The notes: a model not told the origin generated them from the sequence alone. Positions 41,016 through 50,300 are shown, counted from the stretch's first letter. The stretch is DNA of 64,000 nt from Actinoplanes sp. N902-109 (GCF_000389965.1 NC_021191.1:1365501-1429500), one strand, 5' to 3'. Made by a program: numbers and translations.

Positions 41016-42185
41016 TCAGTGCCGCGGGCTGATCCGGGCGGCCCGGGACTCCAGATAGCGCTGCTCGGCCAGGTTGGCGGTGGCCTTGGCGGCCCGTCGG
41101 TACCCGTCGTGGGCGCCGGCCAGGTCGCCGCTTTTCTCCAGCAAGTGGGCCCGTACGGACAGCAGGCGGTGTTGATCGGTCATCCGCCCGTCGCCGTCGA
41201 GCGTGGCGAGCAGGGCCAGCCCGGCCGCCGGACCCTGGATCTCGGCCAGGGCGATCGCCCGGTTGAGCGTGACCATCGGGTTCGGCGCGATCCGTTCCAG
41301 GATCAGGTAGAGGGTGTGCACCTGTGACCAGTCGGTTTCCGTGGCCGTGGGCGCGTCGGCGTGCGTGGCGGCGATGGCGGCCTGCAGCTGGTAGGGGCCG
41401 AGGGCCGGACCGGCCAGCGCCGTTCTCGCCAGGGACAGGCCCTCGTCGATCAGCGTGCGGTCCCAGGCTGTGCGGTCCTGCTCGGCCAGCGGCACGAGGT
41501 CGCCGGTTGCCGTCGTACGGGCGGCCCGGCGGGCGTGGGTCAGCAGCATCAGCGCGAGCAGGCCAGTCACCTCGCTGTCCGCGGGCAGCTGGGCATGCAC
41601 TGTCCGGGTCAGCCGGATCGCCTCCTGGGCGAGGTCGACCCGATCCACCGCGGTGTAGCCCTCGTTGAAGATCAGGTAGAGGATGTGCAGCACGACCGGG
41701 AGCCGGTCCGCCGAGGGGTGGAACGACCGGCCCGCCGCTCGGATGCGTTGCTTGGCCCGGCTGATCCGGGCGGCCATCGTGGGTTCCGGCACCAGGAAGG
41801 CCCGGGCGATCTCCGCCGTGGTCAGGCCGCCGACCGCGCGCAGCGTCAGGGCGATCTGCGAGGCCGGGGTCAGCGCCGGATGGCAGCACAGGAAGAGCAG
41901 CAGCAGCGTGTCGTCGGTGTCGGGCACGTCCGGGGGCGGCACCTCGGCCGCCGTCGCTGCCTCCCGCTCGCGGCGGGCGCGGTCGCTGCGGATCTCGTCG
42001 ATCAGCCGCCGGGACGCGACCGTCAGCAGCCAGCCGCGGGGATTGGTCGGGGTCCCCTCGGCCGGCCACTGCAGGGTGGCCGCAAGCACCGCCTCCTGGA
42101 CGGCGTCCTCGCAGCTCTCGAACTGGCCGTACCGGCGCACCAGAATGCCGAGAACCTGCGGGGCGAATGCGGCCGGGGAGGTCAC
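41016..42185 (-). CDS. ECF sigma factor of the ECF42 type
   Basis: A protein of 389 aa, much longer than ordinary ECF sigma factors. Sigma region 2 (around CEDAVQEAVLAATLQWP, NPRGWLLTVASRRLIDEIR) and region 4 (GLTTAEIARAFLVPEPTMAARISRAKQRI) come first. A C-terminal helical domain of over 200 residues follows (LYLIFNEGYTA, LLTHARRAAR, LNRAIALAEIQGP), as in the ECF42 group. Its GTG start overlaps the stop of the upstream DGPF-domain gene (GTGA), the conserved pairing for these sigma factors, which lack a classic anti-sigma protein. Confidence 0.93.
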   Translation of the reverse strand: MTSPAAFAPQVLGILVRRYGQFESCEDAVQEAVLAATLQWPAEGTPTNPRGWLLTVASRRLIDEIRSDRARREREAATAAEVPPPDVPDTDDTLLLLFLCCHPALTPASQIALTLRAVGGLTTAEIARAFLVPEPTMAARISRAKQRIRAAGRSFHPSADRLPVVLHILYLIFNEGYTAVDRVDLAQEAIRLTRTVHAQLPADSEVTGLLALMLLTHARRAARTTATGDLVPLAEQDRTAWDRTLIDEGLSLARTALAGPALGPYQLQAAIAATHADAPTATETDWSQVHTLYLILERIAPNPMVTLNRAIALAEIQGPAAGLALLATLDGDGRMTDQHRLLSVRAHLLEKSGDLAGAHDGYRRAAKATANLAEQRYLESRAARISPRH

Positions 42186-42553
42186 GCCTCGAACACCCCG
42201 TCGGCGAACATCACCTGGCGCACCTCGACGGCCAGCCCGTCGATCCTGGTGTCGGGGATCTGCCGGGCCAGCTCGATCGCCCGTTCCTTGCTCTCGCAGT
42301 CGATCAGGTAGAAGCCGCCCAGGTACTCCTTCGACTCCAGGAACGGCCCGTCGGTGACCACCGGCTGACCGTTGTGTGCGGCCAGGACCACCGCCTGGGA
42401 CGGGTCGGCCAGCGCTTGCGTGACGATGAGCTCGCCGGATTCCTTCAACGCCGCGATGAACGTGCTGTGCCCCTCGCCGATCGCGGCTTGCTCCTCGGCG
42501 GTCAGCGCTTCGAGTACCGCCGGGTTGATGAACATGCTGATGACGAACTTCAT
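42182..42553 (-). CDS. DGPF/YCII-family protein, partner of ECF42 sigma factor
   Basis: A protein of 123 aa. The DGPF signature is present in VVTDGPFLESKEYLGGFYLIDCES. YCII-related proteins form small ferredoxin-like dimers and are almost always encoded with ECF42-type sigma factors, possibly as sensors. The start is the ATG at 42553. The stop overlaps the sigma factor start by 4 nt. Confidence 0.93.
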   Translation of the reverse strand: MKFVISMFINPAVLEALTAEEQAAIGEGHSTFIAALKESGELIVTQALADPSQAVVLAAHNGQPVVTDGPFLESKEYLGGFYLIDCESKERAIELARQIPDTRIDGLAVEVRQVMFADGVFEA

Positions 42554-42633
42554 GTCGTTCCTCTCGTCGTCCGGGCGCCCGGGTGGGCCCGCACGCCGAT
42601 CGGTCGGAGCCGGCACAGCGGTTTTGACATGCG

Positions 42634-44202
42634 TCAGCCGAGTTCGCCGATCTGAGCTTCCAGCCGGGAACGCAAGGATCGGCCGGCGATGACCTCGCGG
42701 GCCTGGTCGAGGACGGGTGCCAGGAACACGTCCGGTCCCGGTTCCCCGGCGAACTGCCCGACGATCTCGACCGCTGCCCGGCCCGCGGGGGAGGGCGTCA
42801 GCGGCGCGCGCAACTGCAGGCCCCGTACGGCCGACAGCAGTTCCACCGCCAGCAGGCTGGTCAGGTTGTCGAGGACGGTCCGCAGCTTCTTCGCCGCCGC
42901 CCAGCCCATCGACACGTGGTCCTCCTGCATGCCGCTGGTGGGCAGCGAGTCCACCGACGCGGGGGAGGCGAGCCGCCGGTTCTCGGCCACGATGCCCGCC
43001 GCGGTGTACTGCGCGATCATCAGTCCCGAGTTGACCCCGGCGTCGGGGGACAGGAACGGCGGCAGCGAGCGGTTGCGGGTGACGTCGAGCAGCCGGTCGA
43101 CCCGGCGTTCCGCGATGGCACCCACCTCGGCCGCCGCGATGGCGAGGAAGTCCGCGGCGAACCCGAGCGGTGCGCCGTGGAAGTTGCCGGTCGACTCCAC
43201 CCGGCCGTCGGTCAGCACCACCGGGTTGTCGACCACCGAGATCAGCTCGCGCGCCGCCGTGACCCGGACGAAATCGAGGGTGTCCCGCGCGGCACCGGCG
43301 ACCTGCGGTGCGCAGCGCATCGAGTAAGCGTCCTGCACCGCATGCGCGAGGTCGTCGCGGTGCGAGTCCATGATGGCCGAGTCCTGCAGCAGCTTGAGGA
43401 TGTTGGCGGCGGACAGCGCCTGGCCGGGGTGCGGGCGGATGGCGTGCAGCTCCGGCCGGAACGGGCGCTCCGAGCCGAGCATCGCCTCGATCGCCAGTGC
43501 CGCGGTGACGTCGGCCATGGTGAACAGGTGTGCCGCGTCGTCGATCGCCAGCAGCAGCATGCCCAGCATGCCGTCGGTGCCGTTGATCAGCGCGAGGCCC
43601 TCCTTGGCCGCGAGCGAGAGCGGCTGCAGGCCAGCCGATCGCAGCGCATCGGCGGCGGGCACCCGATGGCCGGCGGGCGCACGATCGCCGGCGGGCGCAA
43701 GGTCGCCGGTTCCCAGCACCCAGCCCTCGCCGAGCAGCACCAGCGCGCAGTGGGCCAGCGGCGCCAGGTCACCGGAGGCACCCAGCGAGCCGTGTTCCGG
43801 CACCCAGGGCGTGATGTCGTGGTTGAGCAGGTCGACCAGCCCCTGCGCGAGCTGTGGCCGTACCCCGGACAGACCCAGGGCCAACGACCGGACCCGCAGC
43901 ACCATCATGGCCCGGACCACCTCGCGCGGCATGGGGTTGCCGATGCCGGCCGCGTGCGAGCGGATCAGCGCGTGCTGCAACTCGGCGCGGCGTTCGGGGG
44001 CGATGGACGTGTTGGCGAGCGCGCCGAACCCGGTGGACACGCCGTAGACCGGCCGCCCCGACGCCTCGATGCCGTCCACGATGTCCCGGCTGCGGGTCAT
44101 GGCGGCGACGGTTGCCTCGGACAGTTCGACCTTGGCGTCGTGCCGGGCGACCGCGAGGACGTCGGCGGCGGTGATCCCGGTGGGCTGGACGATGACGTTC
44201 AT
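42634..44202 (-). CDS. hutH: histidine ammonia-lyase
   Basis: A protein of 522 aa from the ATG at 44202. It deaminates histidine to urocanate. The MIO prosthetic group forms from ASG in GSLGASGDLAPLAH; YGVSTGFGAL, LLQDSAIMDSHR and STGNFHGAPLGFAADFL are also typical. After the MIO region there is an insertion made of three 6-residue repeats (GDLAPA, GDRAPA, GHRVPA; about 43660-43715). Although first in the pathway, hutH is the last gene of the operon. Its start overlaps the hutI stop by 4 nt. Confidence 0.96.
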   Translation of the reverse strand: MNVIVQPTGITAADVLAVARHDAKVELSEATVAAMTRSRDIVDGIEASGRPVYGVSTGFGALANTSIAPERRAELQHALIRSHAAGIGNPMPREVVRAMMVLRVRSLALGLSGVRPQLAQGLVDLLNHDITPWVPEHGSLGASGDLAPLAHCALVLLGEGWVLGTGDLAPAGDRAPAGHRVPAADALRSAGLQPLSLAAKEGLALINGTDGMLGMLLLAIDDAAHLFTMADVTAALAIEAMLGSERPFRPELHAIRPHPGQALSAANILKLLQDSAIMDSHRDDLAHAVQDAYSMRCAPQVAGAARDTLDFVRVTAARELISVVDNPVVLTDGRVESTGNFHGAPLGFAADFLAIAAAEVGAIAERRVDRLLDVTRNRSLPPFLSPDAGVNSGLMIAQYTAAGIVAENRRLASPASVDSLPTSGMQEDHVSMGWAAAKKLRTVLDNLTSLLAVELLSAVRGLQLRAPLTPSPAGRAAVEIVGQFAGEPGPDVFLAPVLDQAREVIAGRSLRSRLEAQIGELG

Positions 44203-45344
44203 TGCGGCACTCCGTTGTGCAGAACCGTGCTGATCAGGGGAACCCCCGGCCGGTAGGCCAGGTGCAGGAAGGACGGGGCGTCGAGCACGGCCAGGTCGGC
44301 GCGCGCCCCGGGACGCACCACCCCGAGGTCGTCGCGGCGCAGGGCCCGAGCGCCACCCGCGGTCGCTGCCCACAACGCCTCGTGCGGGGAAAGACCCATT
44401 TCCCGTACGGCCACAGCCACGCAGAACGGCATCGAGGTCGTGTACGACGAACCCGGGTTGCAGTCGGTCGCCAGCGCCACGGTCACCCCGGCGTCCACGA
44501 GCCGGCGCGCGTCCGGGTAGGCCGACCGGGTCGAGAACTCGGCCCCCGGCAGCAGCGTGGCCACCGTCTCCGACCCGGCGAGCGCGGCCACATCGGCATC
44601 GCTCAGATGCGTGCAGTGGTCGGCGCTGGCGGCTCCGAGCTCGACGGCCAGCTGCACGCCCGGTCCTTCGTGCAGCTGGTTGGCGTGGACCCGCAGACCC
44701 AGCCCGGCCCCGGCGCCGGCTTCGAGGATGGTGCGCGCCTGGTCACCGTCGAACGCCCCGCGCTCGCAGAACACGTCGATCCACCGGGCATGCGGAGCCG
44801 CGGCGGCCAGCATCGGCCCGGTGACCAGGGCGACGTAGTCGTCGGGCCGGTCGGCGTACTCCGCGGGCACCACGTGCGCGCCGAGGAACGTGGTCTCGCG
44901 GGTCAGCTCGCCGGCGATGCGCAGGCTGCGGGCCTCCTCGTCGACGCTGAGCCCGTACCCGCTCTTGATCTCGACGGTGGTGGTGCCCTGCCGGCGCATC
45001 TCCCGGACCAGCCGGGCCGCCGCCGTACGGAGGTCATCGTCGGACGCGGCCCGGGTCGCGGCCACCGTGGTCCGGATGCCACCGCCGGTGTAGGGCTCGC
45101 CGGCCATCCGCGCGGCGAACTCGGCTGCGCGGTCCCCGGCGAAGATGAGGTGGGCGTGGCTGTCCACAAAGCCGGGGATCGCGGCGCGACCGCCGACGTC
45201 GATGCGCTCGTCCGCGGCGGGCGCCTGGCGCATCGGCCCGACCCAGGCGAACCGGTCGCCGTCGACGACCACGGCCGCGTCCCGCAGCGTGCCGCTGTCG
45301 TCGTGGGTGGTCAGCTCGCCGATGCCGGTGATCAGCAGACTCAT
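44199..45344 (-). CDS. hutI: imidazolonepropionase
   Basis: A protein of 381 aa from the ATG at 45344. This metal-dependent amidohydrolase opens the imidazolone ring to give N-formimidoyl-glutamate. The metal site starts with FVDSHAHLIFAGDR; KSGYGLSVDEEARSL, HANQLHEGPG and ALATDCNPGSSYTTSM complete it. It overlaps hutF upstream and hutH downstream by 4 nt each. Confidence 0.96.
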   Translation of the reverse strand: MSLLITGIGELTTHDDSGTLRDAAVVVDGDRFAWVGPMRQAPAADERIDVGGRAAIPGFVDSHAHLIFAGDRAAEFAARMAGEPYTGGGIRTTVAATRAASDDDLRTAAARLVREMRRQGTTTVEIKSGYGLSVDEEARSLRIAGELTRETTFLGAHVVPAEYADRPDDYVALVTGPMLAAAAPHARWIDVFCERGAFDGDQARTILEAGAGAGLGLRVHANQLHEGPGVQLAVELGAASADHCTHLSDADVAALAGSETVATLLPGAEFSTRSAYPDARRLVDAGVTVALATDCNPGSSYTTSMPFCVAVAVREMGLSPHEALWAATAGGARALRRDDLGVVRPGARADLAVLDAPSFLHLAYRPGVPLISTVLHNGVPQ

Positions 45345-46615
45345 GCCAGCACCTCGCGCAGGGCTCGCGGCACGTCGAAGCTCCGGTGCTGCCCCGCTGC
45401 GACCACCGCGCGTCCGTCCACGATCACGTCGGTGACGTCGGCGGCGGTGGCGGCGTGGACGAGGCCGGCGGTGTCGGCGCCCGCGGTGCGGACGGAATCC
45501 AGGGTGACCGCGACCAGGTCGGCCCGCTTGCCCACCGCGATCTCGCCCGCGTCGTCCCAGCCCAGCGCGTGGTGTGCGGTGGCGGCGGCGAGCAACTCGG
45601 CCGGCGTGAAGTGGCCCCGGCGCTCGGTGGCCAGGCGTTCGTCCAGTTCCAGGCCGCGCATCTCCTCGAACGGGTCGATGACGGCGTGGCTGTCGCTGCC
45701 CAGGCTCAGCGGTGACCCGGCGTCGGCGAGGGCGCGCGCCGGACCGATGCCGTCGGCGAGGTCGCGCTCGGTCGTGGGGCACAGGCAGACGCCGGTGCTC
45801 GTGCCGCCGAGCAGCTTGCGGTCGTGCTCGCTGAGGTGGGTGGCGTGCACGGCGATCGTGCCCGGGCCGAGCAGCCCGTGCCGGTCGAGCAACTCGGTGG
45901 GCGTACAGCCGTGGATCGCCTGGCACTGCTCGTTCTCCGCGCGTTGCTCGGAGAGGTGGATGTGGAACGGCCGGCCCGCGAACACACCGAGCTGGGCCGC
46001 TGGAACGGCTCGCACGGAGTGGACCGCCGCCCCGGCCCGCGCGCCCGATGCCGGACTTATCCGGGCAGTGCGATCGAGCCACCGGGACACATCGCCGTCC
46101 CCGAAACGCCGCTGGACGCCGTCGAGCGGACTCCCGTCCACACCGGCCGTCAGGTAGAGCGTGTCGAGCAGCGTGATCCGGATCCCGGCGTCGGCGGCGG
46201 CCCGCAGCAGGGCGTGACCCATGGCGTTCGGATCGGCGTAGGGTCGTCCCGCGGCATCGTGGTGCAGGTAGTGGAACTCCCCGACGCACGTGACGCCCGC
46301 CAGCACCATCTCGCCGTAGACCGCCCGGGCCAGCGCGTAGTAGCTGTCCGGGTCGAGCCGCTCGGCTACCTCGTACATGCGCTGCCGCCACGTCCAGAAG
46401 CTGCCCCGGTCGTCATGCGTCCGCCCGCGCAGCGCCCGGTGGAACGCATGCGAGTGCACGTTGGCGAAGCCGGGCAGTACGAGCCCGGCCAGCCGGGTCG
46501 CGGCGCCGGGCGAGGCACCGGGTGTCACCGCGGTGAAGTGACCGTCGTGCACGTCCAGCAGGACATCGCGCTCGACGCGCCCGCCCACCCACGCATGCGT
46601 GGCGAAGAAGCTCAT
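45341..46615 (-). CDS. hutF: formimidoylglutamate deiminase
   Basis: A protein of 424 aa. It converts N-formimidoyl-glutamate to N-formyl-glutamate and ammonia. The amidohydrolase metal site is seen as FANVHSHAFHRALRG, then FHIHLSEQRAENEQC, IAVHATHLSEHD and SLGSDSHAVIDPFEEMR. Its presence shows that this organism uses the two-step branch rather than formimidoylglutamase. A formylglutamate deformylase (HutG) would be needed next; the neighbouring M20 gene is the only candidate here. Confidence 0.95.
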   Translation of the reverse strand: MSFFATHAWVGGRVERDVLLDVHDGHFTAVTPGASPGAATRLAGLVLPGFANVHSHAFHRALRGRTHDDRGSFWTWRQRMYEVAERLDPDSYYALARAVYGEMVLAGVTCVGEFHYLHHDAAGRPYADPNAMGHALLRAAADAGIRITLLDTLYLTAGVDGSPLDGVQRRFGDGDVSRWLDRTARISPASGARAGAAVHSVRAVPAAQLGVFAGRPFHIHLSEQRAENEQCQAIHGCTPTELLDRHGLLGPGTIAVHATHLSEHDRKLLGGTSTGVCLCPTTERDLADGIGPARALADAGSPLSLGSDSHAVIDPFEEMRGLELDERLATERRGHFTPAELLAAATAHHALGWDDAGEIAVGKRADLVAVTLDSVRTAGADTAGLVHAATAADVTDVIVDGRAVVAAGQHRSFDVPRALREVLA

Positions 46616-47796
46616 GCCAGTGCCTCGAGCACGTCGGCGAGGGCCCGCACGCCGGCCGCGCAGTCCTCGTCCGGGGCGTGCTCCGCGGGGGAGTGCGAGA
46701 CGCCGGTCGGGTTGCGGACGAACAGCATCGCGGTCGGGACGTGCGCCGACAGGACGCCCGCGTCGTGGCCCGCGCCGGTCGGCAGGACCGGCGCGCCGCC
46801 CAGGATCTCCGCGATGCGCGCCGTCAACGCGGTGTCGAACGCGACCTCCGGCGACGCCGACTCGGGCTCGACGGTCAGGGCTGTGCCGTCCCGCCCGGCG
46901 CGTTCGTGGGCCCGCTTGACGATGGCCTCGACGAGCCGGTCGAGCGTGGCCGGGTCCTCGGCCCGGGCGTCCAGCCAGCCCCGCACCAGCGACGGGATCG
47001 CGTTGGTGGCGTTGGGTTCCACGAGCACCCGGGCGACGGTGGCGTGCGCCCCGGCGAGGCGGGCCTCCTTGTTGGCGGCCAGCACCGTGTAGGCGTACGT
47101 CAGCATCGGGTCCTGCCGGTCGCCCATGCGGGTGGTGCCGGCGTGGTCACCCGAGCCGGTGAAGTCCATCCGCCAGCGGCCGTGCGGCCAGATCGCGCTG
47201 GCCACGCCGACCGGTGCGGCCAGGTCCACCAGCGCGCGGCCCTGTTCGATGTGCAGCTCCACCACGGCGGACATGCGGTTCATCAGGTTGGGCAGAGCGC
47301 CGGCCGGGCGCGCGCCGAGGGCCTCGCCGAACGTCACCCCGTCGGCATCCCGCAGCTTCGCCGCTTTCTTCGGCGTGATCGCGCCGGTGAGCAACCTCGA
47401 CCCGAGACACGGTACGCCGAACCGCCCGCCCTCCTCCTCGACGAAGGCGGCGATCCCGATGGGCTTGGCCGGCGCCACCCCCTTGTCCCGCAACCGGTCC
47501 ACGGCCAGGAAGGCGCTGACAATGCCCAGCGGCCCGTCATAACCACCGCCGTGCGGAACGGAGTCGAAATGCGAGCCGGTGATCACCGCGTGCTGACCCC
47601 ACGGCGTGCCCCACCAGGCGAACAGATTGCCGTTCCCGTCCTCGGTGACGTCCATGTCCCGGCGCGCGGCCTGATTGCGGAACCAGTCGCGCAGGATGAG
47701 TTCGGGCGCGCTGAGGGCGTACCGGAGATAACCGCCCCGGGCGTCGCGGCCGATCGGCGCGATCTCCTGCCAGAGCCGCTGGAAGGCCGCGGTCAT
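46612..47796 (-). CDS. M20-family amidohydrolase (allantoate amidohydrolase-like) in hut operon
   Basis: A protein of 394 aa from the ATG at 47796. The two-metal site of the M20 family is complete: GSHFDSVPHGGGYDGPLG, the EEEGGRF pair of glutamates, HIEQGRAL, the dimer-domain motif GSGDHAGTTRMG and the final HSPAEHAP. Close relatives act on allantoate, N-carbamoyl amino acids or similar. Locked by 4-nt overlaps between hutU and hutF, it most likely removes the formyl group of N-formyl-glutamate, replacing HutG. That role is an inference from context. Confidence 0.9.
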   Translation of the reverse strand: MTAAFQRLWQEIAPIGRDARGGYLRYALSAPELILRDWFRNQAARRDMDVTEDGNGNLFAWWGTPWGQHAVITGSHFDSVPHGGGYDGPLGIVSAFLAVDRLRDKGVAPAKPIGIAAFVEEEGGRFGVPCLGSRLLTGAITPKKAAKLRDADGVTFGEALGARPAGALPNLMNRMSAVVELHIEQGRALVDLAAPVGVASAIWPHGRWRMDFTGSGDHAGTTRMGDRQDPMLTYAYTVLAANKEARLAGAHATVARVLVEPNATNAIPSLVRGWLDARAEDPATLDRLVEAIVKRAHERAGRDGTALTVEPESASPEVAFDTALTARIAEILGGAPVLPTGAGHDAGVLSAHVPTAMLFVRNPTGVSHSPAEHAPDEDCAAGVRALADVLEALA

Positions 47797-49415
47797 TCGG
47801 CAACCCGCATGGGGATGTGCACGCCGCCGGCCGCCGCGGATGCGTATCCCGCGTCGACGTGACGCAGCACGCCGGTGGCCGGGTCGTTGGTGAGCACCCG
47901 CTCGATCTTCTGCCCGGCCAGCGGGGTGCCGTCCGCCACGCACACCTGCCCGGCGTGGATGGACCGGCCGATGCCGACGCCGCCGCCGTGGTGGATCGAC
48001 ACCCAGCTCGCCCCGCTGGCGGTGTTGACGAGCGCGTTGAGCAACGGCCAGTCCGCGATGGCGTCCGAACCGTCGAGCATCGCCTCGGTCTCCCGGTACG
48101 GCGAAGCGACCGACCCGGAATCCAGATGGTCGCGCCCGATCACGATCGGGGCCGACAGGTCGCCGCGCGCCACCATGTCGTTGAACCGCACCCCGGCCTT
48201 GTCACGTTCGCCGTAGCCGAGCCAGCAGATCCGCGCGGGCAACCCCTGGAACGCGACCCGCTCACCGGCCATCCGGATCCACCGGGCCAGCGGTTCGTTG
48301 TCCGGGAACAGGTCCAGCACGGCCCGGTCGGTCGCGGCGATGTCGGCCGGATCACCGGACAGCGCGGCCCACCGGAACGGTCCCTTGCCCTCGGCGAACA
48401 ACGGCCGGATGTACGCGGGAACGAAACCCGGGAACGCGAACGCGCGCTCGTAGCCGCCCAGCTGGGCCTCGCCGCGGATCGAATTGCCGTAGTCGAACAC
48501 CTCGGCGCCCGCGTCCAGAAAGCCGACCATGGCCTCGACGTGCCGGACCATGCTCGCCCGCGCCCGCAAGGTGTACTCGTCGGGCTTGACCGCCGCCTCC
48601 GCCGGATCCATGTCGACGGGCACATAGGACAACGGGTCGTGCGCGCTGGTCTGATCGGTGACGATGTCGACGGCTACCCCGCGGGCCAGCAATTCGGGGA
48701 ACACGAGAGCCGCATTGCCGACGACGCCGACCGACAACGCCCGCCGTTCCCGTTTCGCTTCCTCGGCCAGCCGCACGGCCTCGTCGAGATCGGCGGCGAT
48801 CACGTCCAGGTAGCGCGTGTCCACCCGCCGCCGCAACCGGGTTCCGTCCACATCGACGATCAGGCAGACACCGCCGTTCATGGTGACCGCCAGCGGCTGC
48901 GCCCCGCCCATCCCGCCACACCCGGCCGTCAGGGTCAGCGTGCCGGCCAGGTCGCCGTTGAACCGTTTGGCGGCGACCGCGGCGAACGTCTCGTACGTGC
49001 CCTGCAGAATGCCCTGCGTCCCGATGTAGATCCAGGAGCCCGCGGTCATCTGCCCGTACATGGTCAGGCCCAGCTTTTCGAGGCGCCGGAATTCCGGCCA
49101 GGTCGCCCAGTCCCCGACGAGATTCGAATTCGCGATCAAGACCCGGGGAGCCCATTCGTGGGTACGAAGAACGCCCACCGGCCGCCCCGACTGCACCAGC
49201 AGCGTCTCGTCGCCGCGCAGCTCGTCCAGCTCGCGCACGATGGCGTGGAACGAGGGCCAGTCGCGGGCGGCACGGCCGGTGCCGCCGTACACGACCAGGT
49301 CGTCCGGCCGCTCGGCCACCTCCGGGTCGAGGTTGTTCATCAGCATCCGTTTGGCGGCCTCCTGCGGCCAGCCTTTCGCCGTGTACGCGGTGCCACGCGG
49401 GTCTCGCTGGGACAT
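47793..49415 (-). CDS. hutU: urocanate hydratase
   Basis: A protein of 540 aa. It adds water to urocanate using tightly bound NAD+ as an electrophile. The glycine-rich GCGGMGGAQP motif, YGGTGRAARDWPSF near the N-terminus and a cysteine-containing ARICWLGYGERD segment are typical. It is the first enzyme gene of the operon, 15 nt after the regulator gene, and overlaps the M20 gene by 4 nt. The ATG at 49415 is preceded by GGGAG. Confidence 0.97.
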   Translation of the reverse strand: MSQRDPRGTAYTAKGWPQEAAKRMLMNNLDPEVAERPDDLVVYGGTGRAARDWPSFHAIVRELDELRGDETLLVQSGRPVGVLRTHEWAPRVLIANSNLVGDWATWPEFRRLEKLGLTMYGQMTAGSWIYIGTQGILQGTYETFAAVAAKRFNGDLAGTLTLTAGCGGMGGAQPLAVTMNGGVCLIVDVDGTRLRRRVDTRYLDVIAADLDEAVRLAEEAKRERRALSVGVVGNAALVFPELLARGVAVDIVTDQTSAHDPLSYVPVDMDPAEAAVKPDEYTLRARASMVRHVEAMVGFLDAGAEVFDYGNSIRGEAQLGGYERAFAFPGFVPAYIRPLFAEGKGPFRWAALSGDPADIAATDRAVLDLFPDNEPLARWIRMAGERVAFQGLPARICWLGYGERDKAGVRFNDMVARGDLSAPIVIGRDHLDSGSVASPYRETEAMLDGSDAIADWPLLNALVNTASGASWVSIHHGGGVGIGRSIHAGQVCVADGTPLAGQKIERVLTNDPATGVLRHVDAGYASAAAGGVHIPMRVAE

Positions 49416-49430
49416 GGTCGGATCACTCCC

Positions 49431-50267
49431 TCACGCTTCGAAGACGTGGCGGCGCGCGGCCGTTGCCTCGAACTCCTCCAGGCGGCGCTGCGTCTCCTCG
49501 GGCGCGGCGTCGCAGATGGCCTGCAACAGCACCATGGCCGTGGCCATCGGTGCGGTGTGCAGGTCGAACACCAGCTGGGTGCCGACCGGTGCGGCCAGCA
49601 CCACGTCGGCGTGCTCGGCGGCCGGGCTCACCGCCGAGTCGGTGATCGTCACCACCGCCAGCCCCAGCCGCCGGGCCTCGCGCAGCGCGGCGAGCGTCTC
49701 CCGCGGATAGCGCGGCAACGCGATGGCGAGCAACGCCGTTGCCCCGGCGGCGAGGGCCTGGTCGAGCCGGTCCAGCAGCGTCGTGCCCCCGGTGTCCAGA
49801 ACGCGGACGTCCGGGCGCACCTTCGCAGCGAAATAACCGAAATATCCGGCCAGGGGGGCGGCGGCCCGGAGCCCCAGCACCGGCAACGGGCAGCTGGGCG
49901 CGAGCAACGCTGCTGCCTTCCGTACCGGCTCGAGGTCGGTCAGCTCGTCCGCCACCCGCTCGAGATGCCCGGTCTCGGCCCGCAGCGCCCGCTGCATCGC
50001 ATTGTCCCCGCCGGCGGCCCGGCCGTTCGGCACCCCCACGAGCGCCCGCAATTCCCGCCGCAGCGCCGGATAACCCGCATAACCCAGCGCCATCGCGAAC
50101 CGGGTCACCGACGGCTGACTGACGCCGGCCAGCGCCGCCACCTCGGCAGCGGACAGGTAGGCGGCGGCCGGCCCCCGCTCGACCAGGCTGTGCGCGATGC
50201 GCCGCTGTGTCGGGGTCAGCCGGGCACCCTGAAACAGATCAAGCACCTTGACGCCCGGCTCATTCAC
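49431..50267 (-). CDS. RpiR/MurR-family regulator of the hut operon
   Basis: A protein of 278 aa from the GTG at 50267, preceded by GGGAGGG. The N-terminal RpiR helix-turn-helix is YLSAAEVAALAGVSQPSVTRFAMALGYAGYPALRREL; the C-terminal half is a SIS-type sugar-phosphate-binding fold (VLGLRAAAPLAGYFGYF, LLAIALPRYPRETLAAL, VVTITDSAVSPAAEHADVVL). It is the first gene of the hut transcript, so it probably regulates itself and the five enzymes. The ligand is unknown; in a hut setting urocanate or a later intermediate is plausible. Confidence 0.9.
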   Translation of the reverse strand: MNEPGVKVLDLFQGARLTPTQRRIAHSLVERGPAAAYLSAAEVAALAGVSQPSVTRFAMALGYAGYPALRRELRALVGVPNGRAAGGDNAMQRALRAETGHLERVADELTDLEPVRKAAALLAPSCPLPVLGLRAAAPLAGYFGYFAAKVRPDVRVLDTGGTTLLDRLDQALAAGATALLAIALPRYPRETLAALREARRLGLAVVTITDSAVSPAAEHADVVLAAPVGTQLVFDLHTAPMATAMVLLQAICDAAPEETQRRLEEFEATAARRHVFEA

Positions 50268-50284
50268 CCTCCCAGCCTATGCAA

Positions 50285-50294
50285 GAAAACTTTC
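50285..50294 (-). promoter_or_regulatory. candidate RpiR operator upstream of the hut operon
   Basis: GAAA-AC-TTTC, with a flanking TGAAAG on the minus strand, lies 18 nt upstream of the regulator start. It resembles the TGAAA...TTTCA type sites of RpiR proteins. Confidence 0.35.
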
Positions 50295-50300
50295 ACCCCG

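Noticed and set aside
45150..45175. Third DnaA box-like word (CTGTCCACA) inside hutI
   Set aside because: It has a mismatch at the first position and lies in conserved coding sequence, so it is probably chance.
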